A stretch of DNA of 64,000 bases from Chryseobacterium oranimense (GTDB taxonomy: Bacteria > Bacteroidota > Bacteroidia > Flavobacteriales > Weeksellaceae), in contig NZ_CP104203.1 in NCBI RefSeq assembly GCF_025244725.1, positions 2,852,001 to 2,916,000 on the forward strand, read 5' to 3'. The position numbers and the translations under genes are program-made. The notes beneath the pieces were generated by a model. It searched no databases. It saw only the letters and a list, made by a program, of their open reading frames with translations, and was not told where the DNA came from. This document shows positions 46,938 through 56,029 of this stretch, in pieces (position 1 is the stretch's first letter; every line of letters begins with the position of its first letter).

Positions 46938-46964
46938 AAAAAGGAATCTTTACGATTCCTTTTT
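46938..46964. terminator. bidirectional terminator sharing bases with a stop codon
   Basis: AAAAAGGAATC and GATTCCTTTTT form an 11-bp stem. The loop and its edge contain the TAA stop (46950-46952) of the minus-strand iron permease gene, whose last codons form one arm. T runs lie on both strands. Confidence 0.9.
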
Positions 46965-47447
46965 TTCTTGCTGTTTCTGAAGCCACTCTTCGTGTTTATG
47001 CTTAAAAAATTCATGTTTGTAATCCTGATTTCTTTGCGCAGCATCTATAGAATGGGAGGTGTGGATATCTGCGTCTTCTTTGGCAAATCTAGCCAGCTCC
47101 TCATAATAACAGTGAAGTTGATCGAGTTCTTTTTCTGTAAGGTCTTCGATATCTACAATCCTGTTGCTTGCTTTTTCATGGGCTGCGATAAGCTCGTTAA
47201 GCTTGATCTGTATTGCTTTTGAATCTTTGTTTTGTGCTTTCTGAATCAGGAAAACCATTAAAAAAGTAATAATGGTAGTTCCGGTATTAATGACCAGCTG
47301 CCAGGTTTCGGAGTACTTGAAAACAGGTCCTGAAGCTGCCCAGACAATAACGATGAGCACAGCTCCGATAAATGCATGTGAACTTCCTGTAAATTTGGTT
47401 GCCCAATCTGAAAATCTTTCAAAAAGGTTATTATTTCTATGGCTCAT
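46950..47447 (-). CDS. low-affinity iron permease family protein (165 aa)
   Basis: Inner membrane protein with two TM segments (SHAFIGAVLIVIVWAASGPVF, WQLVINTGTTIITFLMVFLIQ) followed by a conserved NKDSKAIQIKLNELIAAHEKASNRIVDIEDLTEKEL segment. This matches the family annotated as low-affinity iron permease (PF04120 type). Despite the name, transport by the bacterial members is not well shown. The C-terminal third is highly charged with several His. Lies downstream of the siderophore receptor region but on its own transcript. Confidence 0.85.
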   Translation of the reverse strand: MSHRNNNLFERFSDWATKFTGSSHAFIGAVLIVIVWAASGPVFKYSETWQLVINTGTTIITFLMVFLIQKAQNKDSKAIQIKLNELIAAHEKASNRIVDIEDLTEKELDQLHCYYEELARFAKEDADIHTSHSIDAAQRNQDYKHEFFKHKHEEWLQKQQEKKES

Positions 47448-47552
47448 AACGTCAATTCTTTTAATGACTAAATGTATTGAATTAACTTGAATTGAGAGGA
47501 GAAAATCGGAAAGAACAGCTTGAAGAATGATTTTTTGACTTCGCTTAAAACA

Positions 47553-47587
47553 AAAACATTAAGACAGAAGTCCTGCCTTAATGTTTT
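47553..47587 (-). terminator. terminator of the TonB receptor/lipoprotein transcript
   Basis: AAAACATTAAG and CTTAATGTTTT (47553-47563, 47577-47587) form an 11-bp stem with a further CAG/CTG pair inside. On the minus strand it is followed by TGTTTT. Confidence 0.85.
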
Positions 47588-47619
47588 CTAATTAAAATTT
47601 GATATGAATGAATTGCTTA

Positions 47620-47892
47620 TTATTTCTTCCCTGAAGTAATTTCTTCAGATTGACCATACGTCTGCATGGAAGGCAAATCTTTTCCGAACCGGATCATTTT
47701 TATTCCCGGAGGTATTCCGTTATTCCAGGTATGATTCCAGTTATGCCACTGGTATAGATTATTGATGGTATTAAATCTCATTGCTTCGTTGGCAGCCTTT
47801 AGTTCTTCTTCCGAAAGTTCCCTATCTGTAGAACATGATGCTATGGCTAATCCAAAAAATACAGCATAGGCTATTACTCTGATATTTTTCAT
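47620..47892 (-). CDS. small lipoprotein downstream of the siderophore receptor (90 aa)
   Basis: Lipoprotein signal with lipobox AIASC at about residue 20. The mature 70 residues hold an Asn/Trp-rich patch, NLYQWHNWNHTWNNGIPPG, and no recognised domain. It begins 19 bases after the TonB receptor stop and shares its terminator, so the two are likely one transcript; a surface partner of the receptor is possible but unproven. Confidence 0.65.
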   Translation of the reverse strand: MKNIRVIAYAVFFGLAIASCSTDRELSEEELKAANEAMRFNTINNLYQWHNWNHTWNNGIPPGIKMIRFGKDLPSMQTYGQSEEITSGKK

Positions 47893-47910
47893 TATGAATA
47901 TTTTTGCTGG

Positions 47911-50130
47911 TTAGAATTTATAATTGACCTGTACGGCAAAGTTTCTCGGCTGGATCTGATCGATGTATCCTCCTCTGAAATAAGAACTGTACCCCACCGA
48001 ATCGAAGATATTATTAAAGAACACCCTCAATCCCAAACCATTTTTCAGGGTATATCCGGCCTGGGCATCTACGGTTGTATATTCCGGCATGTTAAAAGGT
48101 TTCGTTCCCGGACTTACACTGTTGGCATGGCCTGCTGTAAATGTTTTCTGAGTCCATTCATCAACCGGTCTTTTTCCTACGTAATAAATTCCGGCTCCTA
48201 TATCAAGACCTGTTAGGGCTCCTGTATTAAATTTATAATTCAACCAGCCGTTTGCTGTATGTTTAGGTGCATTCATTGGTGCTGATCCGTTCACGTATGC
48301 AGGACTATTCTGGTACTGAGCATCCAGATAAGCCCATCCTGACATTACCTGTAAGTTCGGAAGGATTCTACCGATTAATTCTACTTCAATTCCTTTTCTT
48401 CTTAGCTCACCTGCAAGACCGTACATGGTCTGCTTATTGATCACAACAGGGTTATAATTTTCATCAAGGATGGTAAAAGACAGGTGGTCTGTTTTAATAT
48501 CGAATAATGTGATGTTAAATCTCAAACGCTCATTGAACCAATCGGATTTAATACCTGCTTCCCACTGTTTGGTTGTGGAAGCTCCTACATTACCTCCTGC
48601 TAAAAGAACATTATTGGCTGATCTCAACGAAGTGGTTGTGGTGTAAGACCCAAAAACATTGACGTTTTCTACAGGGAATAACATCAGTCCAAATGAAGGG
48701 TTCCATGCATCGCTTACATTGTCGCCCGCTCCGTTTACTCTGCTGTATCGAACACCGGCATGTGCTTTTACATATTTCCCGAAAGACATTACATCCTGTG
48801 CCATTGCTCCGAAAGTAGGCGTTCTTACTACTCCTTGATCTTTAGACTGATCGTATACTACATTTACCGGTAATGTGTTTGAAATTCCCTTCATTACATC
48901 AAATGAATCCAGCGGATTATTGGCATTGATAAGATTAGCCTGAGAAATAGAATTTTTGTAGGCATTAAAAGCATAGGTAGTCACTTCGCTTTCCTTCCAA
49001 TCTACCCCTACCTGAAATGTATGCCTGATGAATCCGGTCTGAATATTTTCTCCGATAAAGTCTGCCTGGAACACTCTGTTGGCATCAATACTTCTGCTTT
49101 TTCCTATTGTTCTGTAACGTTCGGTCCAGGGAGTATTTTTAGCATGAGCTATAGATGATGCCTCGCTGTTTACTTCTCTTTCTCCGGAAATATAGGCTGC
49201 CCTTAACTTCAACTTATCGGTAAGCTTTCTTTCTACCAGAGTAGAGAAGTTGAATGATTTCACTTTAGTAAAATCGGAAGTGTATCCCAGAAAAGCTCCT
49301 TTAGGCATTGTGTAAAGAGCCTCTATATTTCCTTCTGCAAGATTGATTGTCCCTCTGTCCGGAGTACGCTTGTCATGAAGGTAATCCATTTCAACAACAA
49401 TCTGCGTTTTATCATCAGGACGGTAAGCTACAGATGGATTAATATAAATTCTTTCGCCTTCCACATGAGACCTGAAAGAGTTATTGTTCTGATAGGCTCC
49501 GTTAAATCTTACAGCCACTTTCCCCTGCGAATCCAAAACTCTCTGCAAATCTACAGTCGGTCTGTAAAAATCCCAGCTTCCATATCTGAAACCAACATTA
49601 TTTTTGTTGACAAACTGAGGCTTTTTCGTTACTACATTTATTACTCCACCTGCTGATCCCAGCCCGTTTCCTACGCCTTGCGTAACTGCTGCTGAACCTT
49701 TGAGAACCTGGATGCTTTCAACTCCCTGCATATCGGTAATCATTCCGGCAGTACGGAAATCGGAATCCATCTGAACTCCATTCTTCAGGACAGGTACTCC
49801 ACGGTAACCACGTATAGACATACTTTCGTTTCCTCCGCCATAGCTTGAGAATAGTGTAACACCCGGCACATTTTTAGCGACATCCGTTACTGTCAGGCTT
49901 CCCAATTCTTCGATTGCTTTATGGGAGATTACTGAAATACTCTGGATCTGATCTCTGGTCTTCAATGGTAGTCTGGTAATGGCTTCAAGCCCTGCAGGCT
50001 GTTTCTTTTTTTCACCAAATAACTCTACTTCATCAATTTCTTTTGATTTTTTAATAGAATCATTCACTTGCTGTGCGTTTACAAAAACCCCACCCAATAC
50101 AAGCAGAGAAAAGGATACTACTTTATTCAT
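47911..50130 (-). CDS. TonB-dependent siderophore receptor (739 aa)
   Basis: Outer membrane receptor for ferric siderophores or similar ligands. Signal peptide at residues 1-18 from the ATG at 50130 (MNKVVSFSLLVLGGVFVNAQ); an ATG at 50199 would add 23 residues that break the signal, so it is rejected. The plug domain has IQSISVISHKAIEELG, VTDVAKNVPGVTLFSSYGGGNESMSIRGYRG and the loop VLKGSAAVTQGVGNGLGSAGGVINVVTKKP. The barrel ends NFAVQVNYKF with terminal Phe. No N-terminal carboxypeptidase-like or secretin domain. A Fur-like string (GATAATGCTCAATCAT, about 50205-50220, minus strand) lies upstream. Confidence 0.92.
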   Translation of the reverse strand: MNKVVSFSLLVLGGVFVNAQQVNDSIKKSKEIDEVELFGEKKKQPAGLEAITRLPLKTRDQIQSISVISHKAIEELGSLTVTDVAKNVPGVTLFSSYGGGNESMSIRGYRGVPVLKNGVQMDSDFRTAGMITDMQGVESIQVLKGSAAVTQGVGNGLGSAGGVINVVTKKPQFVNKNNVGFRYGSWDFYRPTVDLQRVLDSQGKVAVRFNGAYQNNNSFRSHVEGERIYINPSVAYRPDDKTQIVVEMDYLHDKRTPDRGTINLAEGNIEALYTMPKGAFLGYTSDFTKVKSFNFSTLVERKLTDKLKLRAAYISGEREVNSEASSIAHAKNTPWTERYRTIGKSRSIDANRVFQADFIGENIQTGFIRHTFQVGVDWKESEVTTYAFNAYKNSISQANLINANNPLDSFDVMKGISNTLPVNVVYDQSKDQGVVRTPTFGAMAQDVMSFGKYVKAHAGVRYSRVNGAGDNVSDAWNPSFGLMLFPVENVNVFGSYTTTTSLRSANNVLLAGGNVGASTTKQWEAGIKSDWFNERLRFNITLFDIKTDHLSFTILDENYNPVVINKQTMYGLAGELRRKGIEVELIGRILPNLQVMSGWAYLDAQYQNSPAYVNGSAPMNAPKHTANGWLNYKFNTGALTGLDIGAGIYYVGKRPVDEWTQKTFTAGHANSVSPGTKPFNMPEYTTVDAQAGYTLKNGLGLRVFFNNIFDSVGYSSYFRGGYIDQIQPRNFAVQVNYKF

Positions 50131-50376
50131 CTGATAATTTTTTACAAAATTATTATTTTTATTAATTCTAAATAAACAAGCAGAACTGACATATCTCACC
50201 TGCTATGATTGAGCATTATCAGATTATAAATGAGTTTTACAACGGGGTAAGGAAATTTCAATGATCGGCAGGTCTGGTTATGTATGCCAAAGGAAAACCG
50301 GTTCAGAGGTACAGGAGACAAAATGACATAAATGGATTGTGTCGTATTTTGTGATGATTAATATCTGAACTTTTAT
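50131..50376. other. intergenic region with receptor promoter and Fur-like string
   Basis: On the minus strand TAATTTTG at 50145-50152 is an exact -7 box for the receptor. ATCTGATAAT (50129-50138) and ATTATCAGAT (50214-50223) form a 10-base inverted pair around the promoter. GATAATGCTCAATCAT on the minus strand within 50202-50225 resembles Fur hexamers but is not a full match. No gene is seen. Confidence 0.5.
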
Positions 50377-50410
50377 ACAAAAAAAATCCGTTCCTAAAAA
50401 GGAACGGATT
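50377..50410 (-). terminator. terminator of the str operon
   Basis: AATCCGTTCC, loop TAAAAA and GGAACGGATT (50385-50394, 50401-50410). On the minus strand it is followed by TTTTTT. Confidence 0.93.
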
Positions 50411-50437
50411 CTATAATCATTGCAAAGTATGCAGTTA

Positions 50438-50743
50438 TCACACTTTAATTTCAACGTCTACACCGCTTGGTAACTCTAATTTCATTAGAGCATCAACAGT
50501 TTTAGAAGAAGAAGAGTAGATATCCATCAGTCTCTTGTGAGCTGAAAGCTGGAACTGCTCTCTTGCTTTCTTGTTTACGTGCGGAGATCTCAACACAGTG
50601 AAGATTCTCTTATTCGTTGGCAATGGAATTGGACCGTTTACAACAGCACCAGTAGCCTTTACCGTTTTTACGATTTTCTCAGCAGACTTGTCTACCAAGT
50701 TGTAATCGTAAGATTTTAGTTTTATTCTGATTCTTTGTGACAT
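50438..50743 (-). CDS. rpsJ: 30S ribosomal protein S10 (101 aa)
   Basis: Head protein and NusE transcription factor. [25 protein letters not shown] and [28 protein letters not shown] are canonical. It normally heads the S10 operon; here it ends the str operon, 16 bases after fusA, and is followed by a terminator, while rplC is 15.7 kb away. Confidence 0.99.
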   Translation of the reverse strand: MSQRIRIKLKSYDYNLVDKSAEKIVKTVKATGAVVNGPIPLPTNKRIFTVLRSPHVNKKAREQFQLSAHKRLMDIYSSSSKTVDALMKLELPSGVDVEIKV

Positions 50744-50759
50744 TTCTTTAATTTAAAAA

Positions 50760-52877
50760 TTAACCTTTTGCTTTAGCAATGATTTCTTCAGCAACGTTTT
50801 GTGGAGTTTGTGCGTATTTCTCTAATTCCATAGAAGAAGTAGCTCTTCCTGATGAAAGTGTTCTTAGAGTTGTTACATATCCAAACATTTCAGAAAGTGG
50901 AACAGAACCTTTAATTACAACAGCTCCGTTTTTCTCTTCCTGACCGCTGATCGTACCTCTTCTCTTGTTAAGGTCACCGATGATGTTACCCATATACTCT
51001 TCCGGAGTTACAACCTCCAGTTTCATAATAGGCTCCATGATCACTGGCTTAGCAGCTTTACCTGCTTCTTTGAAACCAAGCTTGGCAGCTAATTCGAAAG
51101 AAAGTGCATCAGAATCCACTGCGTGGAAAGATCCGTCTTTAAGAGTAACTTTAATACCTTCAACTTCGAAACCAGCCAAAGGACCGTTCTTCATTGCAGC
51201 TTTAAAGCCTTTTTCAATAGCAGGAACAAATTCTCTAGGAACGTTACCACCTTTGATCTCATTGATGAATTCTAAACCGATTTTACCTTCGTCAGCCGGG
51301 CCTAATTCAAATACGATATCAGCAAATTTACCTTTACCACCAGATTGTTTTTTGTAAACTTCTCTGTGTTGAGCAACTTTTGTTAAGTTTTCTTTGTATT
51401 CTACCTGAGGCTGTCCTTGGTTTACTTCAACTTTGAATTCTCTCTTCATACGGTCTACAATGATATCCAGGTGAAGCTCACCCATACCAGAGATAATCGT
51501 TTGTCCAGAAGCTTCGTCAGTTCTTACAGTAAATGTAGGATCTTCTTCAGCCAGTTTAGCTAGAGCATTACCCATTTTATCCTGGTCAGCTTTAGTTTTA
51601 GGCTCAACAGCGATACCAATTACCGGATCAGGGAATACCATCGATTCTAGAACGATTGGGTTTTTCTCATCACACATTGTATCACCAGTTTTGATAGATT
51701 TGAATCCTACAGCAGCACCAATATCACCAGCTTCAATATATTCTACCGGGTTTTGCTTGTTAGCGTGCATCTGATAGATTCTTGAGATTCTTTCTTTATC
51801 TCCTGAACGAGTGTTCAAGATATAAGAACCTGCATCCAGTCTTCCAGAGTAAGCTCTGAAGAATGCTAATCTTCCCACGAACGGGTCAGTAGCAATCTTA
51901 AATGCTAATGCAGAGAAAGGCTCATCTACAGATGGCTTTCTTGTAATCTCAGCGTCTGTTCTTGGGTCAGTACCTTTGATATCATCTTTATCCAATGGAG
52001 AAGGCAAGTATTTACATACTGCATCCAACATAAACTGTACTCCTTTATTTTTGAATGAAGAACCACAAGTCATTGGGATAATAGATAAATCGATAGTAGC
52101 TTTTCTAAGAGCTTCGTTGATTTCTTCTTCAGAGATTGAATCCGGATCTTCGAAGAATTTCTCCATCAAAGTCTCATCGTAGTCAGCAACAGCTTCTACT
52201 AATTTCTCTCTGTATTCCAGAACTTCAGCTTTCATGTCTTCAGGAATTGGCACTACTTCGAAAGTAGCTCCTTGTCCTGCTTCATCCCAGATGATCGCTC
52301 TGTTTTTAATTAAGTCTACAACTCCTTTGAAATCTTCTTCAGCCCCGATTGGTAAAACGATTGGAACTGCATTAGATCCTAACATTTCTTTTACTTGTTT
52401 TACAACGTTCAAGAAGTCAGCACCTTGTCTGTCCATTTTGTTTACGAATCCCATTCTCGCTACTTTGTAGTTGTCAGCAAGTCTCCAGTTTGTTTCAGAC
52501 TGAGGCTCTACTCCATCTACTGCAGAGAAAAGGAATACCAATCCATCCAATACTCTTAAAGATCTGTTTACTTCTACGGTGAAGTCAACGTGTCCCGGTG
52601 TATCGATGATGTTGAAGTGGTAAGGTTTAGTATCGGCAACAGGTTTTCCTTGATCTGTTGGAAAGTTCCAAGAACAAGTAGTTGCAGCAGAAGTAATAGT
52701 AATACCTCTTTCTGCTTCCTGCTCCATCCAGTCCATTGTAGAAGCTCCATCATGAACTTCTCCAATTTTATGGTTTACCCCTGTATAAAATAAAATTCTT
52801 TCTGTAGTGGTAGTCTTACCGGCATCAATATGCGCAGCAATACCAATATTTCTTGTAAATTTAAGATCTCTTCCCAT
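50760..52877 (-). CDS. fusA: elongation factor G (705 aa)
   Basis: Translocation GTPase. P-loop [16 protein letters not shown], switch [19 protein letters not shown] for guanine recognition, then domains II-V with [17 protein letters not shown]. Slightly longer than E. coli EF-G. Standard position between rpsG and rpsJ. Confidence 0.99.
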   Translation of the reverse strand: MGRDLKFTRNIGIAAHIDAGKTTTTERILFYTGVNHKIGEVHDGASTMDWMEQEAERGITITSAATTCSWNFPTDQGKPVADTKPYHFNIIDTPGHVDFTVEVNRSLRVLDGLVFLFSAVDGVEPQSETNWRLADNYKVARMGFVNKMDRQGADFLNVVKQVKEMLGSNAVPIVLPIGAEEDFKGVVDLIKNRAIIWDEAGQGATFEVVPIPEDMKAEVLEYREKLVEAVADYDETLMEKFFEDPDSISEEEINEALRKATIDLSIIPMTCGSSFKNKGVQFMLDAVCKYLPSPLDKDDIKGTDPRTDAEITRKPSVDEPFSALAFKIATDPFVGRLAFFRAYSGRLDAGSYILNTRSGDKERISRIYQMHANKQNPVEYIEAGDIGAAVGFKSIKTGDTMCDEKNPIVLESMVFPDPVIGIAVEPKTKADQDKMGNALAKLAEEDPTFTVRTDEASGQTIISGMGELHLDIIVDRMKREFKVEVNQGQPQVEYKENLTKVAQHREVYKKQSGGKGKFADIVFELGPADEGKIGLEFINEIKGGNVPREFVPAIEKGFKAAMKNGPLAGFEVEGIKVTLKDGSFHAVDSDALSFELAAKLGFKEAGKAAKPVIMEPIMKLEVVTPEEYMGNIIGDLNKRRGTISGQEEKNGAVVIKGSVPLSEMFGYVTTLRTLSSGRATSSMELEKYAQTPQNVAEEIIAKAKG

Positions 52878-52883
52878 TTCAGA

Positions 52884-53360
52884 TTAGAATTTAAAGTGTG
52901 AAAACGCTTTGTTAGCTTCCGCCATTTTGTGAGTATCACTCTTTTTCTTGTAAGCAGCACCTTCTTCTCTTGAAGCAGCTACTACTTCGTTAGCTAATTT
53001 CAAAGCCATTGACTTATCATTTCTAGCTTTTGAATATTTGATTAACCATTTCATTGCCATAGAAATTTTTCTGTCGGCTCTGATTGGCATTGGGATTTGG
53101 AAGTTAGCTCCACCTACTCTTCTAGAACGTACTTCTACGTGAGGCATTACATTAGTAAGTGCATCTTTCCAGATTTCAAGTGCAGTTTTTTCGTTATCTC
53201 CTTTTTTAGTTTCTACAATATCTAATGCATCATAGAAAATTTTGAATGCGATTGACTTCTTACCGTCAAGCATCAGGTTATTTACGAATCTAGTTACCAA
53301 TTGATCATTAAACTTCGGATCTGGCAACAACGCTCTTTTTTTAGCTTTTGTCTTTCTCAT
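52884..53360 (-). CDS. rpsG: 30S ribosomal protein S7 (158 aa)
   Basis: Head-organising 16S-binding protein. [36 protein letters not shown] and [21 protein letters not shown] are typical. Ends 6 bases before fusA. Confidence 0.99.
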   Translation of the reverse strand: MRKTKAKKRALLPDPKFNDQLVTRFVNNLMLDGKKSIAFKIFYDALDIVETKKGDNEKTALEIWKDALTNVMPHVEVRSRRVGGANFQIPMPIRADRKISMAMKWLIKYSKARNDKSMALKLANEVVAASREEGAAYKKKSDTHKMAEANKAFSHFKF

Positions 53361-53382
53361 TGTCTTGTACCTTATTTAATGA

Positions 53383-53796
53383 TTATTTTTTCTTTCCTTT
53401 TGCTGGTGCAGCAGCTGCCTGACCTGGTTTAGGTCTCTTAGCTCCATACTTCGATCTTCTCTGTGTTCTTCCATTTACACCTGCAGTGTCTAATGCACCT
53501 CTTACGATGTGGTAACGTACTCCCGGTAGGTCTTTCACCCTTCCGCCTCTTACCAATACTATCGAGTGCTCTTGAAGATTATGTCCTTCGCCCGGGATGT
53601 AGGCGTTGACTTCTTTCCCGTTAGAAAGTCTTACCCTTGCTACTTTTCTAAGTGCAGAGTTAGGTTTCTTAGGAGTGGTAGTATATACTCTCGTACATAC
53701 ACCTCGTCTTTGTGGACAAGAATCAAGGGCAGCCGATTTGCTCTTCTTGGCAAGCGTGGCTCTTCCTTTTCTTACTAATTGTTGAATAGTAGGCAT
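53383..53796 (-). CDS. rpsL: 30S ribosomal protein S12 (137 aa)
   Basis: Decoding-centre protein. [21 protein letters not shown] and [22 protein letters not shown] keep Lys at both positions where streptomycin-resistance changes usually occur, so the wild-type form is seen. The C terminus has a short Ala/Lys extension ([14 protein letters not shown]). First gene of the str operon. Confidence 0.99.
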   Translation of the reverse strand: MPTIQQLVRKGRATLAKKSKSAALDSCPQRRGVCTRVYTTTPKKPNSALRKVARVRLSNGKEVNAYIPGEGHNLQEHSIVLVRGGRVKDLPGVRYHIVRGALDTAGVNGRTQRRSKYGAKRPKPGQAAAAPAKGKKK

Positions 53797-53820
53797 TTAA
53801 TTGCTTTTTATTTTAGGGTG

Positions 53821-53851
53821 CAAAAATAGGAATATTTTTTTAATCTACAAA
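53821..53851 (-). promoter_or_regulatory. promoter of the str operon
   Basis: On the minus strand TTTG (53848-53851), a 19-base spacer and TATTTTTG (53821-53828), a full match to the Bacteroidota consensus, 25 bases before rpsL. Confidence 0.8.
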
Positions 53852-54176
53852 TACTTATATAAAAATTAAAATCAAACACTTACATAAAAAAGCAGTTACG
53901 TTTGAAGGGTTAAATAAGGGACTGCCGATCGGCATTGAAAAAATATATCAACTGAATGATATTTTTTCTTTAAGAGCAGTATATTAAATATTTGTAAATC
54001 TACTCTTCAATCCAGAATGCCAAGTTCATTGCAATCAAACCTTTGGTTTTCTGGATCAATAAAATGAATAAAATCCCAAATACAAATAACTCTATATAGG
54101 TAAAATACAACCCCTACTAAAAAGTTTTACCAGCCTTACAATATTTACAGCTGTACCATCATCCCTACATACAATT
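53852..54176. other. intergenic region with a 12-bp palindrome
   Basis: About 325 AT-rich bases between the str operon promoter and the next minus-strand gene. It holds a perfect palindrome TGCCGATCGGCA at 53923-53934 and a weak AT hairpin at about 53941-53967. No ORF or tRNA-like structure is seen. Confidence 0.5.
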
Positions 54177-55307
54177 TTAGCTAAGAAGATTCTTGACCCA
54201 TTCAATCATCACATCATGCTGAAGGTGCAAAACAACAAGTATATAAAAAATCACCGAACAGATTAGATAGGAAGACTTTATCAGATTATTATTAAACAGT
54301 ATCTCTTTAGAGTTGTTTATGCTTAACAAGGATGTAAAAACAATAAATAACAATGTAGAATAAATATAGTTCCATCTCATCCAATCAATTCCAAGATAAA
54401 ATAAAGGAGCTACCCAAAGAACACCAATTATATTACAACAGATATAGGTATAGAATGACTTCCTTACAAAAAGATAAATGTACAGCCCTATTTGAAAAAT
54501 AGTAATAAAAAGCTCAATACCATGAACAAGAAAAGACAATTTATGCTGAAGAACAAAATTAAAATCAAACGAATACTCCATATCAAAAATATTTTCCCTC
54601 TGAAAAACTACCCCCCTGTTTTTTAAAATAGATAAACTTTCCCCTTCATTTACGTTTCCCCCCAGAAAATAAATAATCCCAACTGATATAAAAGCAGCGA
54701 CAATAATAGACAGGATATACTTAAAATTAATCTTCTGCCACTTTGAATAGTTAATCCAGATTATAAAGGGCAAAAAGAAAAACCCAAGTTCATGAATAAA
54801 TAAGAAAACAATATATAAAGTCCATAAAATACCATCGTTAAACTTAGTTTTTTTTGCTAAAGAATACCAAAGCACAATAAGAATTAATATAACTTCCCTC
54901 CTACCTGCATTTCTAACAGTCAATGCCGGAAAAGACAAAATATAGGGCGAAGCCATTATACACATATAAAAAATATCAATCTTATATCTTTTTAAATATA
55001 AGAATGTACCATACAAAATTCCTGAAAGAGTCAATATCTGAAAAATAAGGATCTGATATTGTAGTCTCAACCCAGATACATCCTGTATATAAAATAATAC
55101 ATCTCCCAAAAGACCCCTCCTTTTGAATCCACCATCACTATAATTAATTAACCAATCAGAAATAGTCCAGCCTGAAACTGGATCTTTCGCCTTAATATAT
55201 AAAGCTATAAAAACAAAGATATAGACCAATATACCTCCAGCATGAAAGTATTTAAGCAGAGATTCTCTTTTATTTTCGGAAATGGGCATAATGGTCTCAA
55301 AAAGCAT
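54177..55307 (-). CDS. polytopic membrane protein, possibly glycan-related (376 aa)
   Basis: About ten TM helices. Between the first and second is a periplasmic loop with DWLINYSDGGFKRRGLLGDVLFY; a (G)GF.RRGL.G motif at this place recurs in membrane proteins of surface-polysaccharide loci, but I cannot assign a family. Other charged landmarks are TVRNAGRREVILIL and GIDWMRWNYIYS. An internal ATG 18 bases later (residue 7) is an alternative start. The DNA is clearly AT-richer than the neighbouring str operon, and the gene stands alone, which suggests later arrival. Confidence 0.65.
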   Translation of the reverse strand: MLFETIMPISENKRESLLKYFHAGGILVYIFVFIALYIKAKDPVSGWTISDWLINYSDGGFKRRGLLGDVLFYIQDVSGLRLQYQILIFQILTLSGILYGTFLYLKRYKIDIFYMCIMASPYILSFPALTVRNAGRREVILILIVLWYSLAKKTKFNDGILWTLYIVFLFIHELGFFFLPFIIWINYSKWQKINFKYILSIIVAAFISVGIIYFLGGNVNEGESLSILKNRGVVFQRENIFDMEYSFDFNFVLQHKLSFLVHGIELFITIFQIGLYIYLFVRKSFYTYICCNIIGVLWVAPLFYLGIDWMRWNYIYSTLLFIVFTSLLSINNSKEILFNNNLIKSSYLICSVIFYILVVLHLQHDVMIEWVKNLLS

Positions 55308-55431
55308 ATCTATATATTTTCTTCTGCAGGTTTTTTACAATTAGGCAATATTAATAATTCCAAACTATTTTAAAAAATTTCCTCATAGTTATCTTCTATT
55401 GGGTTTACAGCATTTTCGGCACAATATTCTC

Positions 55432-55439
55432 TAAATTTG
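55432..55439 (+). promoter_or_regulatory. -7 box for dps
   Basis: TAAATTTG, exact TAnnTTTG, 20 bases before the ATG at 55460. The -33 region is poor, as expected for a stress-controlled promoter. Confidence 0.5.
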
Positions 55440-55459
55440 TTAACATAAAAAATAAACAT

Positions 55460-55936
55460 ATGAAAAATGCAAGCATTATTGGCCTGAAAGAAGCCGACTG
55501 TAAAAATATTTCAGAGAAGCTAAATATTTTATTAGCCAACTATTCTGTGTTTTACCAAAACACAAGAGGTTCTCACTGGAATATTAAAGGAGATCAGTTT
55601 TTTACCCTTCATCCTAAATTTGAAGAACTATACAATAGCCTTGTATTGAAGATTGACGAAATCGCAGAAAGAATCCTTACTCTAGGAGCAACTCCTGCCC
55701 ATAACTATTCAGACTATCTGAAAGTAGCTACCATCAAAGAAAGCAAAGAGGTAACTGATGCCAACAAAAGTGTAGAGCTTATCCTGAACTCTTTTAAAGT
55801 GGTAATTGATCTCCAGAGAGAGCTTCTGGACATCACAGATGCTGCAGGAGATGAAGGAACCAATTCCCAGATGAGCGATTACATTACCGAACAGGAAAAA
55901 GAAGTATGGATGTACAACTCTTATTTAGGGAAGTAA
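55460..55936 (+). CDS. dps: Dps-family DNA-protection ferritin (158 aa)
   Basis: Twelve-subunit mini-ferritin that oxidises and stores iron and protects DNA in starvation and oxidative stress. The ferroxidase signature is complete: NTRGSHWNIKGDQFFTLHPKFEELYNSLVLKIDEIAERI carries the His, and the Asp/Glu ligands. No long basic N-terminal tail, so DNA binding may be weak. Monocistronic with its own promoter and terminator. Confidence 0.95.
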   Translation: MKNASIIGLKEADCKNISEKLNILLANYSVFYQNTRGSHWNIKGDQFFTLHPKFEELYNSLVLKIDEIAERILTLGATPAHNYSDYLKVATIKESKEVTDANKSVELILNSFKVVIDLQRELLDITDAAGDEGTNSQMSDYITEQEKEVWMYNSYLGK

Positions 55937-55961
55937 CAGACAAAAATCATCCGATTAATAA

Positions 55962-55994
55962 AAAAATCGTCTTACATTTAGGCGATTTTTATTT
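55962..55994 (+). terminator. terminator after dps
   Basis: AAAAATCG-TC and GG-CGATTTTT form a 10-bp stem (one G-U pair) followed by a T/A tract. Confidence 0.8.
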
Positions 55995-56002
55995 TAAATA
56001 AC

Positions 56003-56010
56003 TATATTTG
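56003..56010 (+). promoter_or_regulatory. -7 box for pncB
   Basis: TATATTTG, exact TAnnTTTG, 19 bases before the ATG at 56030. It sits immediately behind the dps terminator. Confidence 0.55.
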
Positions 56011-56029
56011 CGTTAAAATTACACATATT

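Noticed and set aside
50131-50199. Longer start for the TonB receptor at 50199
   Set aside because: Adds 23 residues before a complete signal peptide and runs through the -7 box.
53923-53934. Palindrome TGCCGATCGGCA as an operator
   Set aside because: It stands out in AT-rich DNA, but no promoter lies next to it and there is no second copy in the window, so I list it only within the gap description.
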